A DNA stretch of 64,000 bases, taken from positions 218,264 through 282,263 of the forward strand of contig NZ_LRUC01000018.1 of the NCBI RefSeq assembly GCF_001550095.1, read 5' to 3'. This DNA comes from Celeribacter ethanolicus (GTDB lineage Bacteria > Pseudomonadota > Alphaproteobacteria > Rhodobacterales > Rhodobacteraceae). Under the pieces are notes generated by a model that saw only the letters and a list, made by a program, of their open reading frames with translations, did not search any database and was not told the origin of the DNA. This document shows positions 15,908-24,903 of this stretch, piece after piece. Every line of letters begins with the position of its first letter. The stretch's first letter is position 1. The position numbers and the translations under genes are program-made.

Positions 15908-16612
15908 TTGAAACGCTTCGGTATAATCACAACCAGCATATATCTTTTGGTCATAGTCATTTGGATCTATTTTGATTGGTCGAGGTTCCATGCACTAAAG
16001 CCAAACGAATGGGGCGATTTTCTCGCAGGGGTATTTGGCCCCCTTGCACTCTTTTGGGTCGTGCTTGGTTTCTGGCTACAAAGTCATGAATTGCAAAATA
16101 GTGTACGAGCTCTTGAGATGCAGTCGGCAGAGTTGAAGAGCTCTGTTGAGCAACAAACTGCTTTGGTCGGAGTTTCTAAACAACAACTTAGTTTAGAGAT
16201 CGAAAAGCGTGAACACGAAGCTGCACGTTCTGAAAAAGAATGGATGGAACAGCTCGCCCCGAGATTTATGCTCACTGCATCCGGCGGCAGTAGTTCTATG
16301 GGCACACACACACGAAAGTTTAAGGTCATTAATAGAGGTGGAGATGCAAGAAAAGTTAACTTCGTATCCTTCAGAGCAGAAGACCTAAACCTGAAAATAG
16401 CCCCGAAAGCACGGCACAACATATTAAATGGCACTGAATTTGAAATTTCACTTCAGGCAGCACAACCAATTGAAAAAATTGACGGACTAGAACTGGCAGT
16501 GGATTCAATAGGTAATGAAAATATCATAAGAAAACAAATATTCCATTTTGAAAATGGTCAATTTGTTGAAACGGCAACCGGCACGCATCGTATACAGGAT
16601 CAGCAAACCTAG
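15908..16612 (+). CDS. Hypothetical two-helix membrane protein with coiled coil, A+T-rich
   Basis: A 234-residue protein with two N-terminal membrane helices (about 5-21 and 38-56, IYLLVIVIWIYF and AGVFGPLALFWVVLGFWL) separated by FHALKPNEWGDF. A coiled coil follows (about 60-112), then a cytosolic beta-rich domain (LTASGGSSSMGTHTRKFKVINRGGDARKVNFVSF). The WGDFLAGVFGP stretch occurs in many membrane proteins of mobile or defence islands, but I cannot name a family. The gene is about 42% G+C with A/T-ending codons, against about 63% around it, which points to horizontal transfer. It sits between parE and an orphan toxin gene. Confidence 0.7.
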   Translation: MKRFGIITTSIYLLVIVIWIYFDWSRFHALKPNEWGDFLAGVFGPLALFWVVLGFWLQSHELQNSVRALEMQSAELKSSVEQQTALVGVSKQQLSLEIEKREHEAARSEKEWMEQLAPRFMLTASGGSSSMGTHTRKFKVINRGGDARKVNFVSFRAEDLNLKIAPKARHNILNGTEFEISLQAAQPIEKIDGLELAVDSIGNENIIRKQIFHFENGQFVETATGTHRIQDQQT

Positions 16613-16621
16613 CCCCAAAAG

Positions 16622-16644
16622 CAAAGACCCCGCCGAAGCGGGGC
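16622..16644 (-). terminator. Hairpin with T-rich exit on the minus strand
   Basis: CCCCGC-CGAA-GCGGGG at 16628-16643 gives a tight stem-loop. Read on the minus strand it is followed by TCTTTGCTTTT, so it probably ends transcription from the PemK/MazF gene. There is no T-run on the plus strand. Confidence 0.6.
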
Positions 16645-16751
16645 CTTACAGCACTGGCCATCGGATTGCTGTCTCCGGTCTGACCAGCGGCCCTTGGTAG
16701 GGTCTTAATGCGGATGCCGAAGCAGGGCCGCCACAAGCGAAATATAATCCT

Positions 16752-17177
16752 TCACAGATGCTTTGTCAAAACCGACAGGCCCAGCCCATGCAGCACACAA
16801 GACATCACACGCGCCAACTCTGCCTCAGGAAGCGTTTCCATCTGGTAAACCCGCCGCCCGTTGCGATCCTTCCCAAGCCGCAACAAATCCGTCCGCTGCC
16901 AGCTCACGGAACACACCATATCCCCCTTCACCCAGCGCGTGATCTTGCCCCACCTCGGCGGCAAGGCAAATGGAATATCCAGCGTACAATGATAGGGCAT
17001 CGCCGGTTCCGGTGCAGTCGTGCTCAACGGCACAACGGTGCAAAGCCCGTGACGATTTTTGATCGCCTTGGACACAACCACCGCAAGCCTCGGCTTGATC
17101 ATCTCCGGTGGCACAAATCCTTTATCGAAATCGACGCAAACAACGGTTCCCTGAGTGGGATGGTATCTGAGGCCCAT
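16752..17177 (-). CDS. PemK/MazF-family toxin-like endoribonuclease, no antitoxin seen
   Basis: A 141-residue protein with the MazF/PemK barrel pattern: YHPTQGTVVCVDFDKG, then MIKPRLAVVVSKAI, LCTVVPLSTTAPEP and VKGDMVCSVSWQRTDLL. MazF toxins cut single-stranded RNA at short motifs and are normally neutralised by a small antitoxin encoded just upstream. Here the 189 bp upstream hold no antitoxin-like frame, so the gene appears solitary. Solitary relatives of this length occur in Rhodobacteraceae and some may have housekeeping roles. It lies next to an A+T-rich foreign-looking gene. Confidence 0.8.
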   Translation of the reverse strand: MGLRYHPTQGTVVCVDFDKGFVPPEMIKPRLAVVVSKAIKNRHGLCTVVPLSTTAPEPAMPYHCTLDIPFALPPRWGKITRWVKGDMVCSVSWQRTDLLRLGKDRNGRRVYQMETLPEAELARVMSCVLHGLGLSVLTKHL

Positions 17178-17366
17178 AATCCCTCTGATCTCCTTTTCCC
17201 TGACTGAATCACAAAGACCGGAAGTCGGACAAGACCAAAAATCGGCACCCCCACCGGCAACAATCCCCCCCGCCTCGGCACCCTTCCGCCCATCCCCTCA
17301 CTGAGGGGAACCCTTCCGCGCCCGGCCGGGTTATATCTCCGACAAACGACATTCGGAGGACAGAGC

Positions 17367-17789
17367 ATGATCTCTTTCACCAAACCCCTTCTCCTTGCCG
17401 CCGCGGCCCTCGCCGCCGCCCCGGCGCTCGCCGACGGGCACAAGGACAAGAAACCCAGAAACGCCCCGCAAGAGGTCTATGTCTACCACGTGCCCAAAGG
17501 CTGTCACCTGCCGCCGGGGATCGAAAAGCAGATGCGTGAGGGCAAGCGCAGCACCCTGCCGCCGGGCCTCGCACAGCAATGCTACGGCAAACAGGCGGCT
17601 TACCGCTACGAGCGTGGCGACCGTCTGCCCGACGGCTACCGGGTGATCCGAGATTACGACCGCTACGGTCTGCCCGATCCGAAAGGCGACCGATACGTGG
17701 TCTCCGGCGACACGATCTACAAGATCGCCCGCGACGCCGCGATCGTGATCACCGCCATGGGGATTTACAACAACATCACCGGCAACTGA
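17367..17789 (+). CDS. Exported RcnB-like protein
   Basis: A 140-residue protein with a signal peptide (MISFTKPLLLAAAALAAAPA, cleavage near ALA-DGH). A Lys- and Pro-rich stretch follows, with two cysteines (KGCHLPPG, QQCYGKQ). The C-terminal YRYERGDRLPDGYRVIRDYD and YGLPDPKGDRYVVSGD resemble the RcnB family of periplasmic proteins linked to nickel/cobalt homeostasis. A terminal hydrophobic strand (AAIVITAMGIYNNI) completes it. The metal role is only by family resemblance. A GGAGGA site precedes ATG 17367. Confidence 0.7.
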   Translation: MISFTKPLLLAAAALAAAPALADGHKDKKPRNAPQEVYVYHVPKGCHLPPGIEKQMREGKRSTLPPGLAQQCYGKQAAYRYERGDRLPDGYRVIRDYDRYGLPDPKGDRYVVSGDTIYKIARDAAIVITAMGIYNNITGN

Positions 17790-17840
17790 CCCCGTCGTCC
17801 CCGACCCTGCGCCCGCTCGCGCAGGGTCCACCATCAGGGG

Positions 17841-17878
17841 CCGACAAAAGTCCGACGCAAATCCGACGCTTTGCCGAC
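17841..17878 (+). repeat. 38-bp dispersed repeat, copy 1
   Basis: Identical over all 38 bp to the reverse complement of 63207-63244. It begins CCGACAAAAGTCCGACGCAA and ends GACGCTTTGCCGAC. It is built around four CCGAC units and lies in the gap between two plus-strand genes. No open reading frame or hairpin explains it. Confidence 0.85.
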
Positions 17879-17950
17879 AGCTCTCAACGCATCCTGAAAG
17901 CCCCGATCAAAGCCTTTGACCGCCCGGCTTCCACGCCGCATAGTCGCGCC

Positions 17951-18823
17951 ATGATCCGGTCTTTCGACACTCTGGCCCTCACCGCCGCCCATCGGCGGCT
18001 CGAAGCGCTGTTCACCGAACGCCCCCATCTCGCCGCCCGCGCCAAAGACGTCGATGCCGTCCAGACCCGTGGTCAGCGCGCGGTGTTTCGCCTCCTCTGG
18101 GACGACCATCCGGCGATTGCCAAGCTGATCTGGCACAGCGAGAAAACCCGTGCCGTCAACGGCCAGACCTCCGCGCTGCGCGAGATGCTCGAAACCCTCG
18201 CGGGCCGTCCTGCCCATGTGCCACAAGTGCTTCATATCGCTCCGAAAGCCGGGTTTTTCGTGATCTCCTTCATCGAGGGGAAAAGCGGGGATGAGCTGCT
18301 CCGCGACCGCGGCGCCGCAGCCCTCCCCGAGCTTGTCGAAGCCGCGCGTCTGTGGCTGTCAGAGGCCACGCGCGATGACCGGCACCCCGGCGCCTTCCCC
18401 ATGGCCCGCGCCCGGCGCATCCTCGACGACTGCGCCGACGGCCCCGCCCGCGACGTGGTCCTGCGCACCCGCGATTTGTTAAAACACGCGCCCGAAATCC
18501 TGACGATCTGTGGCGGTCATGGCGATTTCTGGCCCGCAAACCTGATCATAGGCCCCGCGGGCGTCACCGCCATCGACCTCTCCGGACGGCGGTCGAACGC
18601 ACTCCTCGAAGACATCGCCTGTTTCGCGCAAGGCCTTGCAGAACATAGCGAATTTGGCCTGACTTCTGCGATCACCACACCGCTTTTGTCGCTCCTGCCG
18701 GAGGCAGAAACCACCCGCGCCTTTCCGATTTTCAGCGGTCTGGCGCTGGCGCGCAAGCTCCATGCCGGGGGCGGTCTCGGCTACGCCCATGAGCGCGCCC
18801 GGTTTCTCGGGGAAACCCCTTAA
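17951..18823 (+). CDS. APH-family phosphotransferase (aminoglycoside/choline-kinase fold)
   Basis: A 290-residue protein with the APH kinase fold. The N-lobe has AVFRLLWDDHPAIAKLI, with Lys as the likely ATP-binding residue. The catalytic loop is ICGGHGDFWPANLII (HGDxxxxN) and the metal-binding Asp is in GVTAIDLSGRR, which has DLSG in place of the usual IDWE. A helical C-lobe follows. The family phosphorylates small hydroxyl compounds or sugars, and nothing here shows antibiotic specificity. The start is ATG 17951. The gene overlaps the lolD stop by 4 bp in convergent orientation. Confidence 0.75.
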   Translation: MIRSFDTLALTAAHRRLEALFTERPHLAARAKDVDAVQTRGQRAVFRLLWDDHPAIAKLIWHSEKTRAVNGQTSALREMLETLAGRPAHVPQVLHIAPKAGFFVISFIEGKSGDELLRDRGAAALPELVEAARLWLSEATRDDRHPGAFPMARARRILDDCADGPARDVVLRTRDLLKHAPEILTICGGHGDFWPANLIIGPAGVTAIDLSGRRSNALLEDIACFAQGLAEHSEFGLTSAITTPLLSLLPEAETTRAFPIFSGLALARKLHAGGGLGYAHERARFLGETP

Positions 18824-19500
18824 ACCGGCACGATCTGGCCGTCTTCAAGCCGCACCACCCGGTCCATTTTCGCAGCCAATTCAAGGTTATGCGTGGCGAT
18901 CAGGGCCGACAGCCCCTCGTCGCGCACAATCCCCATCAGCACATCGAACACCAAAGCCGAGGTCGTCGGATCGAGGTTCCCGGTCGGTTCGTCCGCAAGC
19001 AAAAGCCCCGGCTTGTTGGCCAGCGCACGGCAAAAGGCGACCCGTTGCTGTTCGCCGCCCGAAAGCGCCGAGGGACGGTGTCCGGCGCGTTTTCCCACGC
19101 CGACTTTTTCGAGCAAATTCATCGCCCTGTCCCGCGCTTCTCGCTCCGAAACGGCATTGGCGAGCTGCGGCAGGACGACGTTGTCGAGGGCCGTGAACTC
19201 GGGCAGCAGGTGGTGAAACTGATAGATGAACCCGACCCCCGCGCGGCGCATGGCGGTGCGGGTCTTGTCGCCCTGCCCGGTCATGTCCTGCCCATTGATC
19301 CGAACCGTGCCCGTGTCGGGCAGGTCCAGAAGCCCCGCGATGTGCAGAAGCGTCGATTTCCCGGCCCCGGACGGCGCGATCAGCCCAACGATCTCGCCGC
19401 GTGCGACGGTGAGGTCCACGCCGCGCAACACATCGACTTCGTTGGGTTTTCCGGCGTTGTAGGTCTTTCGGATCTGGTTCAGGGACAGCATGTCACTCAT
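18820..19500 (-). CDS. lolD: Lipoprotein-releasing ABC transporter ATP-binding protein
   Basis: A 226-residue ABC ATPase. Walker A is in LIAPSGAGKSTLLH, followed by Q-loop FIYQFHHLLPEFTA (the LLPEFTALEN-like sequence of LolD), signature LSGGEQQRVAFCRAL, Walker B LLLADEPTGNLD and the switch histidine in ATHNLEL. It powers extraction of outer-membrane lipoproteins from the inner membrane for transfer to LolA. It overlaps the end of the permease gene by 8 bp, so the two form one operon. Confidence 0.93.
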   Translation of the reverse strand: MSDMLSLNQIRKTYNAGKPNEVDVLRGVDLTVARGEIVGLIAPSGAGKSTLLHIAGLLDLPDTGTVRINGQDMTGQGDKTRTAMRRAGVGFIYQFHHLLPEFTALDNVVLPQLANAVSEREARDRAMNLLEKVGVGKRAGHRPSALSGGEQQRVAFCRALANKPGLLLADEPTGNLDPTTSALVFDVLMGIVRDEGLSALIATHNLELAAKMDRVVRLEDGQIVPV

Positions 19501-20788
19501 AGCGCAACGCCTCCACAGGGTTCATCCGTGCGGCTCGGCGCGCGGGCAGGATGGTGACGATGAAGGACAGGCCAAGCGAGAGGCCGACCGCTTTGAAAAT
19601 ATCGACGGCACGCAGCTCGGCGGGCAGTTCGTAAATGCCCCGGATCGACGGGTCCCAAGCCCCGCCGCCGCTCATCCAGTTCACGAAACTCAACACCTGG
19701 TCGATATAAATCGCAAACAACGACCCGAGGATCACGCCGAAAAGCGTCCCCAACACGCCGGTGATCGCCCCGCAGATGAAAAACACCCGCAACACGGACC
19801 CTTCGGTCAGCCCCACGGTGCGCAGGATGCCGATGTCCCGGCCCTTGTTCTTAACCAGCATGATAAGCCCGGAGACGATGTTCATCGAGGCGATCAGCAC
19901 CAGCACCGAGAGGATGACGAACATCACATTGTCCTCGATGTCGAGCGCGCGCAGGAAGGCCCCCGAGGCATCGCGCCAGGTCCAGACCATGCCCCGCTCT
20001 CCGACGGCTTGCAAGAGCGGCAGGGTGATGTCGTCGACCTGATCCGGGTGCTCCACCATCACTTCGATCTCGTCGGCAGCACCCTGCCGGTTGAAGAACT
20101 TCTGCGCCTCGGCGAAAGGCAGGTAAGCGCGTGTCTTGTCAATGTCATAGCGCCCGGCGGAGAAGACATAGACGACTTCGAAGGCCGATACGCGCGGACT
20201 TGTGCCGAAGGCGGTCTTGGCGCCATCCGGTGAAATCAGCTTGATCTTGTCGCCGACGGTAACGCCCAGCTCGCTCGCCACGCCGGAGCCGATGGCAATG
20301 CCCTCAGAGAAGCGCGAAACATCGCCCCAATGCTCGTCCGGCGAGATCGCCACACGCGGGATAGTCATCAGGTTCTCGGGCGTGATGCCATAGACCTCGA
20401 TGCCTGCATTGCGACCGTTAGACGAGACCATGACCTGCCCGCGCACCAGAGGCGCGGCGCGGGTCACCCCCGGCACCTCGCGCAGCTTGGCGGCCCAGTC
20501 GTCATAATCCGTGAGCGCACGCGAGGTGGTGCCCTCCGGCGTCACGTAGATCGAGGAATAGACCGTCACATGCGCATTGGAGCCGAGGATCGTATCGACG
20601 AATTCATCGCGAAACCCGGTGCGCACCGCAAGCGTGATGATCAGCGCCGCCACGGCCAAAGTGATGCCGATCAGAGAAATCCATGTCATCACCGACACGC
20701 CCCCCTCTTCGCGCCGCGCGCGCAGGTAGGCAAAGGCGATTTTCCACTCGAAGCGGGAAAAGGGCTTGGTCGTTCTGGCCGCGTCCAC
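19493..20788 (-). CDS. lolC: Lipoprotein-releasing ABC transporter permease, LolC/LolE family
   Basis: A 431-residue permease with the MacB/FtsX-like topology. One membrane helix follows the conserved FEWKIAFAYLRARREEGGVSV start (FLVTWISLIGITLAVAALII-like region), then a large periplasmic domain and three C-terminal helices. It ends LPARRAARMNPVEALRYE, the family signature. I chose GTG 20788 because AGGAG lies 7 nt before it; longer starts at GTG 20803 or TTG 20836 lack a site. Only one permease gene is present, so the complex is probably a LolC homodimer or LolF-like with LolD, as in many alphaproteobacteria. Confidence 0.9.
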   Translation of the reverse strand: MDAARTTKPFSRFEWKIAFAYLRARREEGGVSVMTWISLIGITLAVAALIITLAVRTGFRDEFVDTILGSNAHVTVYSSIYVTPEGTTSRALTDYDDWAAKLREVPGVTRAAPLVRGQVMVSSNGRNAGIEVYGITPENLMTIPRVAISPDEHWGDVSRFSEGIAIGSGVASELGVTVGDKIKLISPDGAKTAFGTSPRVSAFEVVYVFSAGRYDIDKTRAYLPFAEAQKFFNRQGAADEIEVMVEHPDQVDDITLPLLQAVGERGMVWTWRDASGAFLRALDIEDNVMFVILSVLVLIASMNIVSGLIMLVKNKGRDIGILRTVGLTEGSVLRVFFICGAITGVLGTLFGVILGSLFAIYIDQVLSFVNWMSGGGAWDPSIRGIYELPAELRAVDIFKAVGLSLGLSFIVTILPARRAARMNPVEALRYE

Positions 20789-20879
20789 CGGGGGGCTCCT
20801 CACAAGTTTGCCAGACCAAACCCTTTGGCACGCCAAAGGTCAAGCGCAGGCGGGGTGAAGCCTGCGTGAACGCCAGCGA

Positions 20880-21386
20880 TCAGAACGTGAGACCCGCACG
20901 CGTCTTGCTGCGCCGGAACGGCCAGAGCAGAAGCGCCAGAAGCCCCGAGAGCGCGGCCCAGCCCGCCGCATAGCCCGCAAGCGCGGAAATCCCGCCCTCG
21001 AGCGTGAGCGGCAAAGCCGGGCGGAAATCGTCGAAGGTGGCACGGGCGAGTTTCGTGTCGGCCACACGCTGCGGCATGGTCAGCCGCTCGAGCGGCGTGG
21101 CGGCGCGCAACACGGTGAGGTCGTCGGAGAGACGTCCGTGCCGGTCGATGGTTTCACGCATGTCACGACGACGGTTTTCGAGAAATACCGAACCGCCCAT
21201 GGAGGCCAACGCTTCCTCCCTGGTCATTTCCGCTTTCTGCGCGGAGGCGTCGAAATCGGCAATCACAACGCCGAGGGCCTCGACCTGACCGGCGAGGCGT
21301 TGGGTATATTGCTGGGTGAACTCGGGAAACTGGGACACAACGGCGGCCCCCAACAGGCCGCCCGCAAGGGCGAGTGCTCTCAACAT
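20880..21386 (-). CDS. DUF2937 family membrane protein
   Basis: A 168-residue protein with an N-terminal hydrophobic helix (LALAGGLLGAAVVSQ) followed by FPEFTQQYTQRLAGQVEAL, the DUF2937 signature. A helical middle region follows, and a C-terminal membrane helix (about 138-158) precedes a basic tail (WPFRRSKTRAG). The family is widespread in Proteobacteria and unknown in function. It lies alone between lolC and proS on the same strand, with about 90 and 140 bp gaps. Confidence 0.75.
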   Translation of the reverse strand: MLRALALAGGLLGAAVVSQFPEFTQQYTQRLAGQVEALGVVIADFDASAQKAEMTREEALASMGGSVFLENRRRDMRETIDRHGRLSDDLTVLRAATPLERLTMPQRVADTKLARATFDDFRPALPLTLEGGISALAGYAAGWAALSGLLALLLWPFRRSKTRAGLTF

Positions 21387-21525
21387 GGCTGCCTCTCTTC
21401 CGTCTGCTGCGGAATCCGTCTTTGCGGAATTTCTATGGCGCAGAGGCTAAAAGGATTCGGGGGCGGGACACAAATGCCCCGCCCCCGAATGTGCGAAATC
21501 TCGCGAAAACTCGCCGATGGCGTCG

Positions 21526-22863
21526 TTAGACACCCGCGTAGATTTTCACGATTTTCTCAACCGCCAGTTCCGGCGTCATCTCTTCGCTCTCACCGCTGCG
21601 GCGGCAGGTCACTTCGACCACACCATTTTTGAGGCCGCGCGGACCGACAGTGATGCGCCAGGGCAAACCGATCAGGTCCATGGTAGCGAATTTGCCGCCC
21701 GCGCGCTCGTTGCGGTCGTCGTAAAGCGGCTCAAGCCCCAGCGTTTCGAACGATTTATACAGCGCCTCACAGGCCGCATCCGCCTCTTCATCGCCCTGTT
21801 TCAGGTTGACGATGCCGACGTGGAACGGCGTCACCCCCTCCGGCCAGATGATGCCCTTGTCGTCATGGTTTGCCTCGATCAGCGCGCCCAGAAGACGCGA
21901 CACACCGATGCCATGCGAGCCCATGTGCACAGGCGTCGGTTTGCCATCCGGGCCTTGCACGGTCGCGCCCATGGATTCGGAGTATTTCGTGCCGAAGTAG
22001 AAAATCTGACCGACCTCGATGCCGCGCGCGCTGCGACGGCGCTCTTCGGGGACCTCGGCAAAGATCGCCTCGTCATGGGTCTCGTCGGTGCGGGCGTAGC
22101 GCGAGGTGAACTCTTCGAGCACGGCCTGGCACTGATCTACGCTGTCGTAGTCGATCTCGCGGTCGCCGAATTTCAGATCGGTGATCTCGCTGTCATAGAA
22201 TACCTCGGATTCGCCGGTTTCGGCCAGCACGAGGAATTCATGCGTGTAGTCACCGCCGATCGGACCGCCATCGGCGCGCATCGGGATCGCCTGAAGCCCC
22301 ATGCGCTCATAAGTGCGCAGGTAGCTGACGAGGTGGCGATTATAGGCATGCAGCGCGTCTTCCATCGTCAAATCGAAGGTATAGCCGTCCTTCATGAAGA
22401 ACTCACGGCCCCGCATCACACCGAAACGCGGACGGATCTCGTCACGGAATTTCCACTGGATCTGGTAGAGCGTCAGCGGCAGATCCTTGTAGGACTTCAC
22501 ATAGCCCCGGAAAATGTCGGTGATCATCTCTTCGTTGGTCGGACCGTAGAGCATATCGCGCCCGTGCCGGTCGGTGATCCGCAGCATCTCGTCGCCATAG
22601 GCGTCATAGCGACCGGATTCACGCCACAGATCGGCGGATTGCATCGTCGGCATCAGCACCGGAATGTGACCCGCGCGCTGTTGTTCCTCGTGCACGATCC
22701 GTTCGACATTCCGGAGCACCTTGTAGCCCAGCGGCAGCCAGGAATAGATCCCCGCAGATTGCTGACGGATCATCCCCGCGCGCAGCATGAGACGGTGCGA
22801 GGCGATCTGCGCCTCCGCGGGGGTTTCTTTCAAAACCGGAAGGAAATAGCGCGACAGACGCAT
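21526..22863 (-). CDS. proS: Prolyl-tRNA synthetase
   Basis: A 445-residue class-II synthetase that charges tRNA-Pro. Motif 1 is around [22 protein letters not shown], motif 2 in [29 protein letters not shown] and motif 3 in [13 protein letters not shown], with the C-terminal anticodon-binding domain from about 350. The editing insertion of E. coli ProRS is absent and the length fits the short alphaproteobacterial form. The start is ATG 22863, divergent from a chemoreceptor gene. Confidence 0.95.
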   Translation of the reverse strand: MRLSRYFLPVLKETPAEAQIASHRLMLRAGMIRQQSAGIYSWLPLGYKVLRNVERIVHEEQQRAGHIPVLMPTMQSADLWRESGRYDAYGDEMLRITDRHGRDMLYGPTNEEMITDIFRGYVKSYKDLPLTLYQIQWKFRDEIRPRFGVMRGREFFMKDGYTFDLTMEDALHAYNRHLVSYLRTYERMGLQAIPMRADGGPIGGDYTHEFLVLAETGESEVFYDSEITDLKFGDREIDYDSVDQCQAVLEEFTSRYARTDETHDEAIFAEVPEERRRSARGIEVGQIFYFGTKYSESMGATVQGPDGKPTPVHMGSHGIGVSRLLGALIEANHDDKGIIWPEGVTPFHVGIVNLKQGDEEADAACEALYKSFETLGLEPLYDDRNERAGGKFATMDLIGLPWRITVGPRGLKNGVVEVTCRRSGESEEMTPELAVEKIVKIYAGV

Positions 22864-23036
22864 GTGTGAAGCCCTCGAGTGATCAGTGTTTGCAACGGTC
22901 TATGCCATCGTTGTGAACCAGACAAGCCGCAGAACACGGGAAACTTGCCCACGGCGCATGCATATTAAACTTTCGGAAAGCGACTTGGTTTAAGGCTCAG
23001 GGAAACGCAACAGATTTCAGACAGAACCCAGATCAT

Positions 23037-24827
23037 ATGGCCCTTCCGCTCGCCCGGCTTCGACATCTCATCGAAATGGCGCTGACCCGTCCTGCGGACG
23101 CGGCCTCGACGGAGGCTGTGCGGGTCCTGGCCCGTATGTGTACGCCACTCGCTCTGGCGCTCGTCGGGCTTGTGGCCTTCCTCGGCGGTGCTCTGCCCTT
23201 GGCGTTGGCAGGCGGTGTGCTTTTTGCCGCGATGGGTGGGCTTGCCCCCCGTCTGCCGCAAAGCCTCGCCGCCATCGTCGTCGGTCAGGCGCTGGTCGGT
23301 CTCACCATCACGCTGAACACAGCTCTGACGGGCCTGCCGCTGCATCTCGACACCAACATGCTGTTCTTCGCGATGCTCGCCAGCATCGTGATCATGTCGG
23401 ATTTCCGCGCCCTGTTCTGGGCCGCCGTGACCATTTCCATTCACCACGCCGTTCTTTTGGGTTTCGCTCCGACACTGGTTTTCCCGGATGCGGACCTCGG
23501 TTTCAACCTGTCCCGCCTGGCGTTTCATTCGGTCATCAGCCTGCTCGAGTTCCTCGCTCTGGGGTACATGCTCGCACGGCGGCACGAGTTGAGCGCCCTT
23601 GCCGCGAACCGGACCGAGGCTGCACAGGAGGCTGCGCGCAAGGCGCAGGACGCCCTGTCCTTGGCGGAAAGCGAGAAAACCCGCGCCGAACAGGCGCTTG
23701 TACAGGCACAGAAGGCCGGCGCCCGCGCTGCCAAGGCACAGAAAACCGCAGAGACCGCCCTGCGCGACAATCAGGAGGCCCGCGCGGAACGTCAGCGTCT
23801 GCGCGAGCGCGAAGATGCCGAACGGGCGCAGCGCGAAGCCGCACTCGACATTCTTCTCACGGTGTTCGAAGCGCATCTGGAGGATCTCGCGAAAGGCAAT
23901 CTGAGCACGCGCATCGACGAAGAGCTCGATGACGCCTATCTTGTCCTGCGCGACAGTTTCAACCAGTCCATGGCCACCCTCGGCGCCGCCATCGAAGACG
24001 TGCGGACGCAATCCGGCGAGATGCAGGGGCTGTCAGGGGAAATCGCGGCGTCCGCCACCGATCTGGCCGGTCGCACGGAGCGCCAGGCGGCCACTTTGGC
24101 CGATGTCGCGCGCACGGTGAACACGCTCGCCGGATCGCTCGAAACCGTCGCGTCCGACTCGACCGATGCGCAATCGCTCTCGGAAACCACCTCTCGGGAG
24201 GCGGCTGAAGGCGTGGACATCGTGCAACAGGCGGTAGAAGCCATGCAGGACATCGAGCGGAGCGCCGGCGAGATCGACAAGATCACCTCGGTCATCGACG
24301 ACATCGCCTTTCAGACCAACCTCCTGGCGCTCAATGCCGGTGTCGAGGCGGCGCGGGCCGGCGAGGCCGGGCGGGGCTTTGCCATCGTCGCCGCCGAGGT
24401 GCGCGCGCTGGCGCAACGCTCCTCGAATGCGGCACGCGAAATCAACCAGCTCATCCTGCGTTCGAACCAGCAGGTGCAATCCGGCGCCGATCTGGTCAGG
24501 CGCACGGGCGCGGCCCTGGGCGGCATCAAGACCTCCGTCGACACGATTACCGGACGGCTGCACGCCTCGGCCCGTGCGGTGCAATCGCAATCCGACCACC
24601 TCGCCCGCGTCAACCGCGCGATCTCCGATCTCGAGACCGTCACCCAACAAAACGCCGCGATGTTCGAGGAGACCACCGCCGCCAACACCCAGCTCTCCGA
24701 ACGTGCCCGTGTGCTGAGCGATCTCGTGCAGACCTTCGTCACCGCCCGGTCACGCCGCTCAGCGCAATACGGTGCAAGGGCGTTCCCGCCGCCCTCGACC
24801 GCCGCGCCGCTGCAAAGAACCGGTTGA
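23037..24827 (+). CDS. Methyl-accepting chemotaxis protein with multi-helix membrane sensor
   Basis: A 596-residue chemoreceptor. The first 180 residues contain about six hydrophobic helices ([20 protein letters not shown] onwards) with almost no periplasmic loop, so it probably senses from within the membrane or the cytoplasm. An Ala/Arg/Glu-rich coiled coil (about 185-280) is followed by a HAMP-like [13 protein letters not shown] and the signalling domain, whose tip is [20 protein letters not shown], then [17 protein letters not shown]. The tip region contacts CheA and CheW. The C-terminus lacks a recognisable CheR-docking pentapeptide. It stands alone and divergent from proS, with a weak ribosome-binding site. 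Confidence 0.9.
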   Translation: MALPLARLRHLIEMALTRPADAASTEAVRVLARMCTPLALALVGLVAFLGGALPLALAGGVLFAAMGGLAPRLPQSLAAIVVGQALVGLTITLNTALTGLPLHLDTNMLFFAMLASIVIMSDFRALFWAAVTISIHHAVLLGFAPTLVFPDADLGFNLSRLAFHSVISLLEFLALGYMLARRHELSALAANRTEAAQEAARKAQDALSLAESEKTRAEQALVQAQKAGARAAKAQKTAETALRDNQEARAERQRLREREDAERAQREAALDILLTVFEAHLEDLAKGNLSTRIDEELDDAYLVLRDSFNQSMATLGAAIEDVRTQSGEMQGLSGEIAASATDLAGRTERQAATLADVARTVNTLAGSLETVASDSTDAQSLSETTSREAAEGVDIVQQAVEAMQDIERSAGEIDKITSVIDDIAFQTNLLALNAGVEAARAGEAGRGFAIVAAEVRALAQRSSNAAREINQLILRSNQQVQSGADLVRRTGAALGGIKTSVDTITGRLHASARAVQSQSDHLARVNRAISDLETVTQQNAAMFEETTAANTQLSERARVLSDLVQTFVTARSRRSAQYGARAFPPPSTAAPLQRTG

Positions 24828-24903
24828 GGCGGCCCGATCATGCGCTTCCCCTTGAAACCCAACCCCATGCGGGCGATATGAAGGGAAAGATGGAAAGGCG
24901 AGT

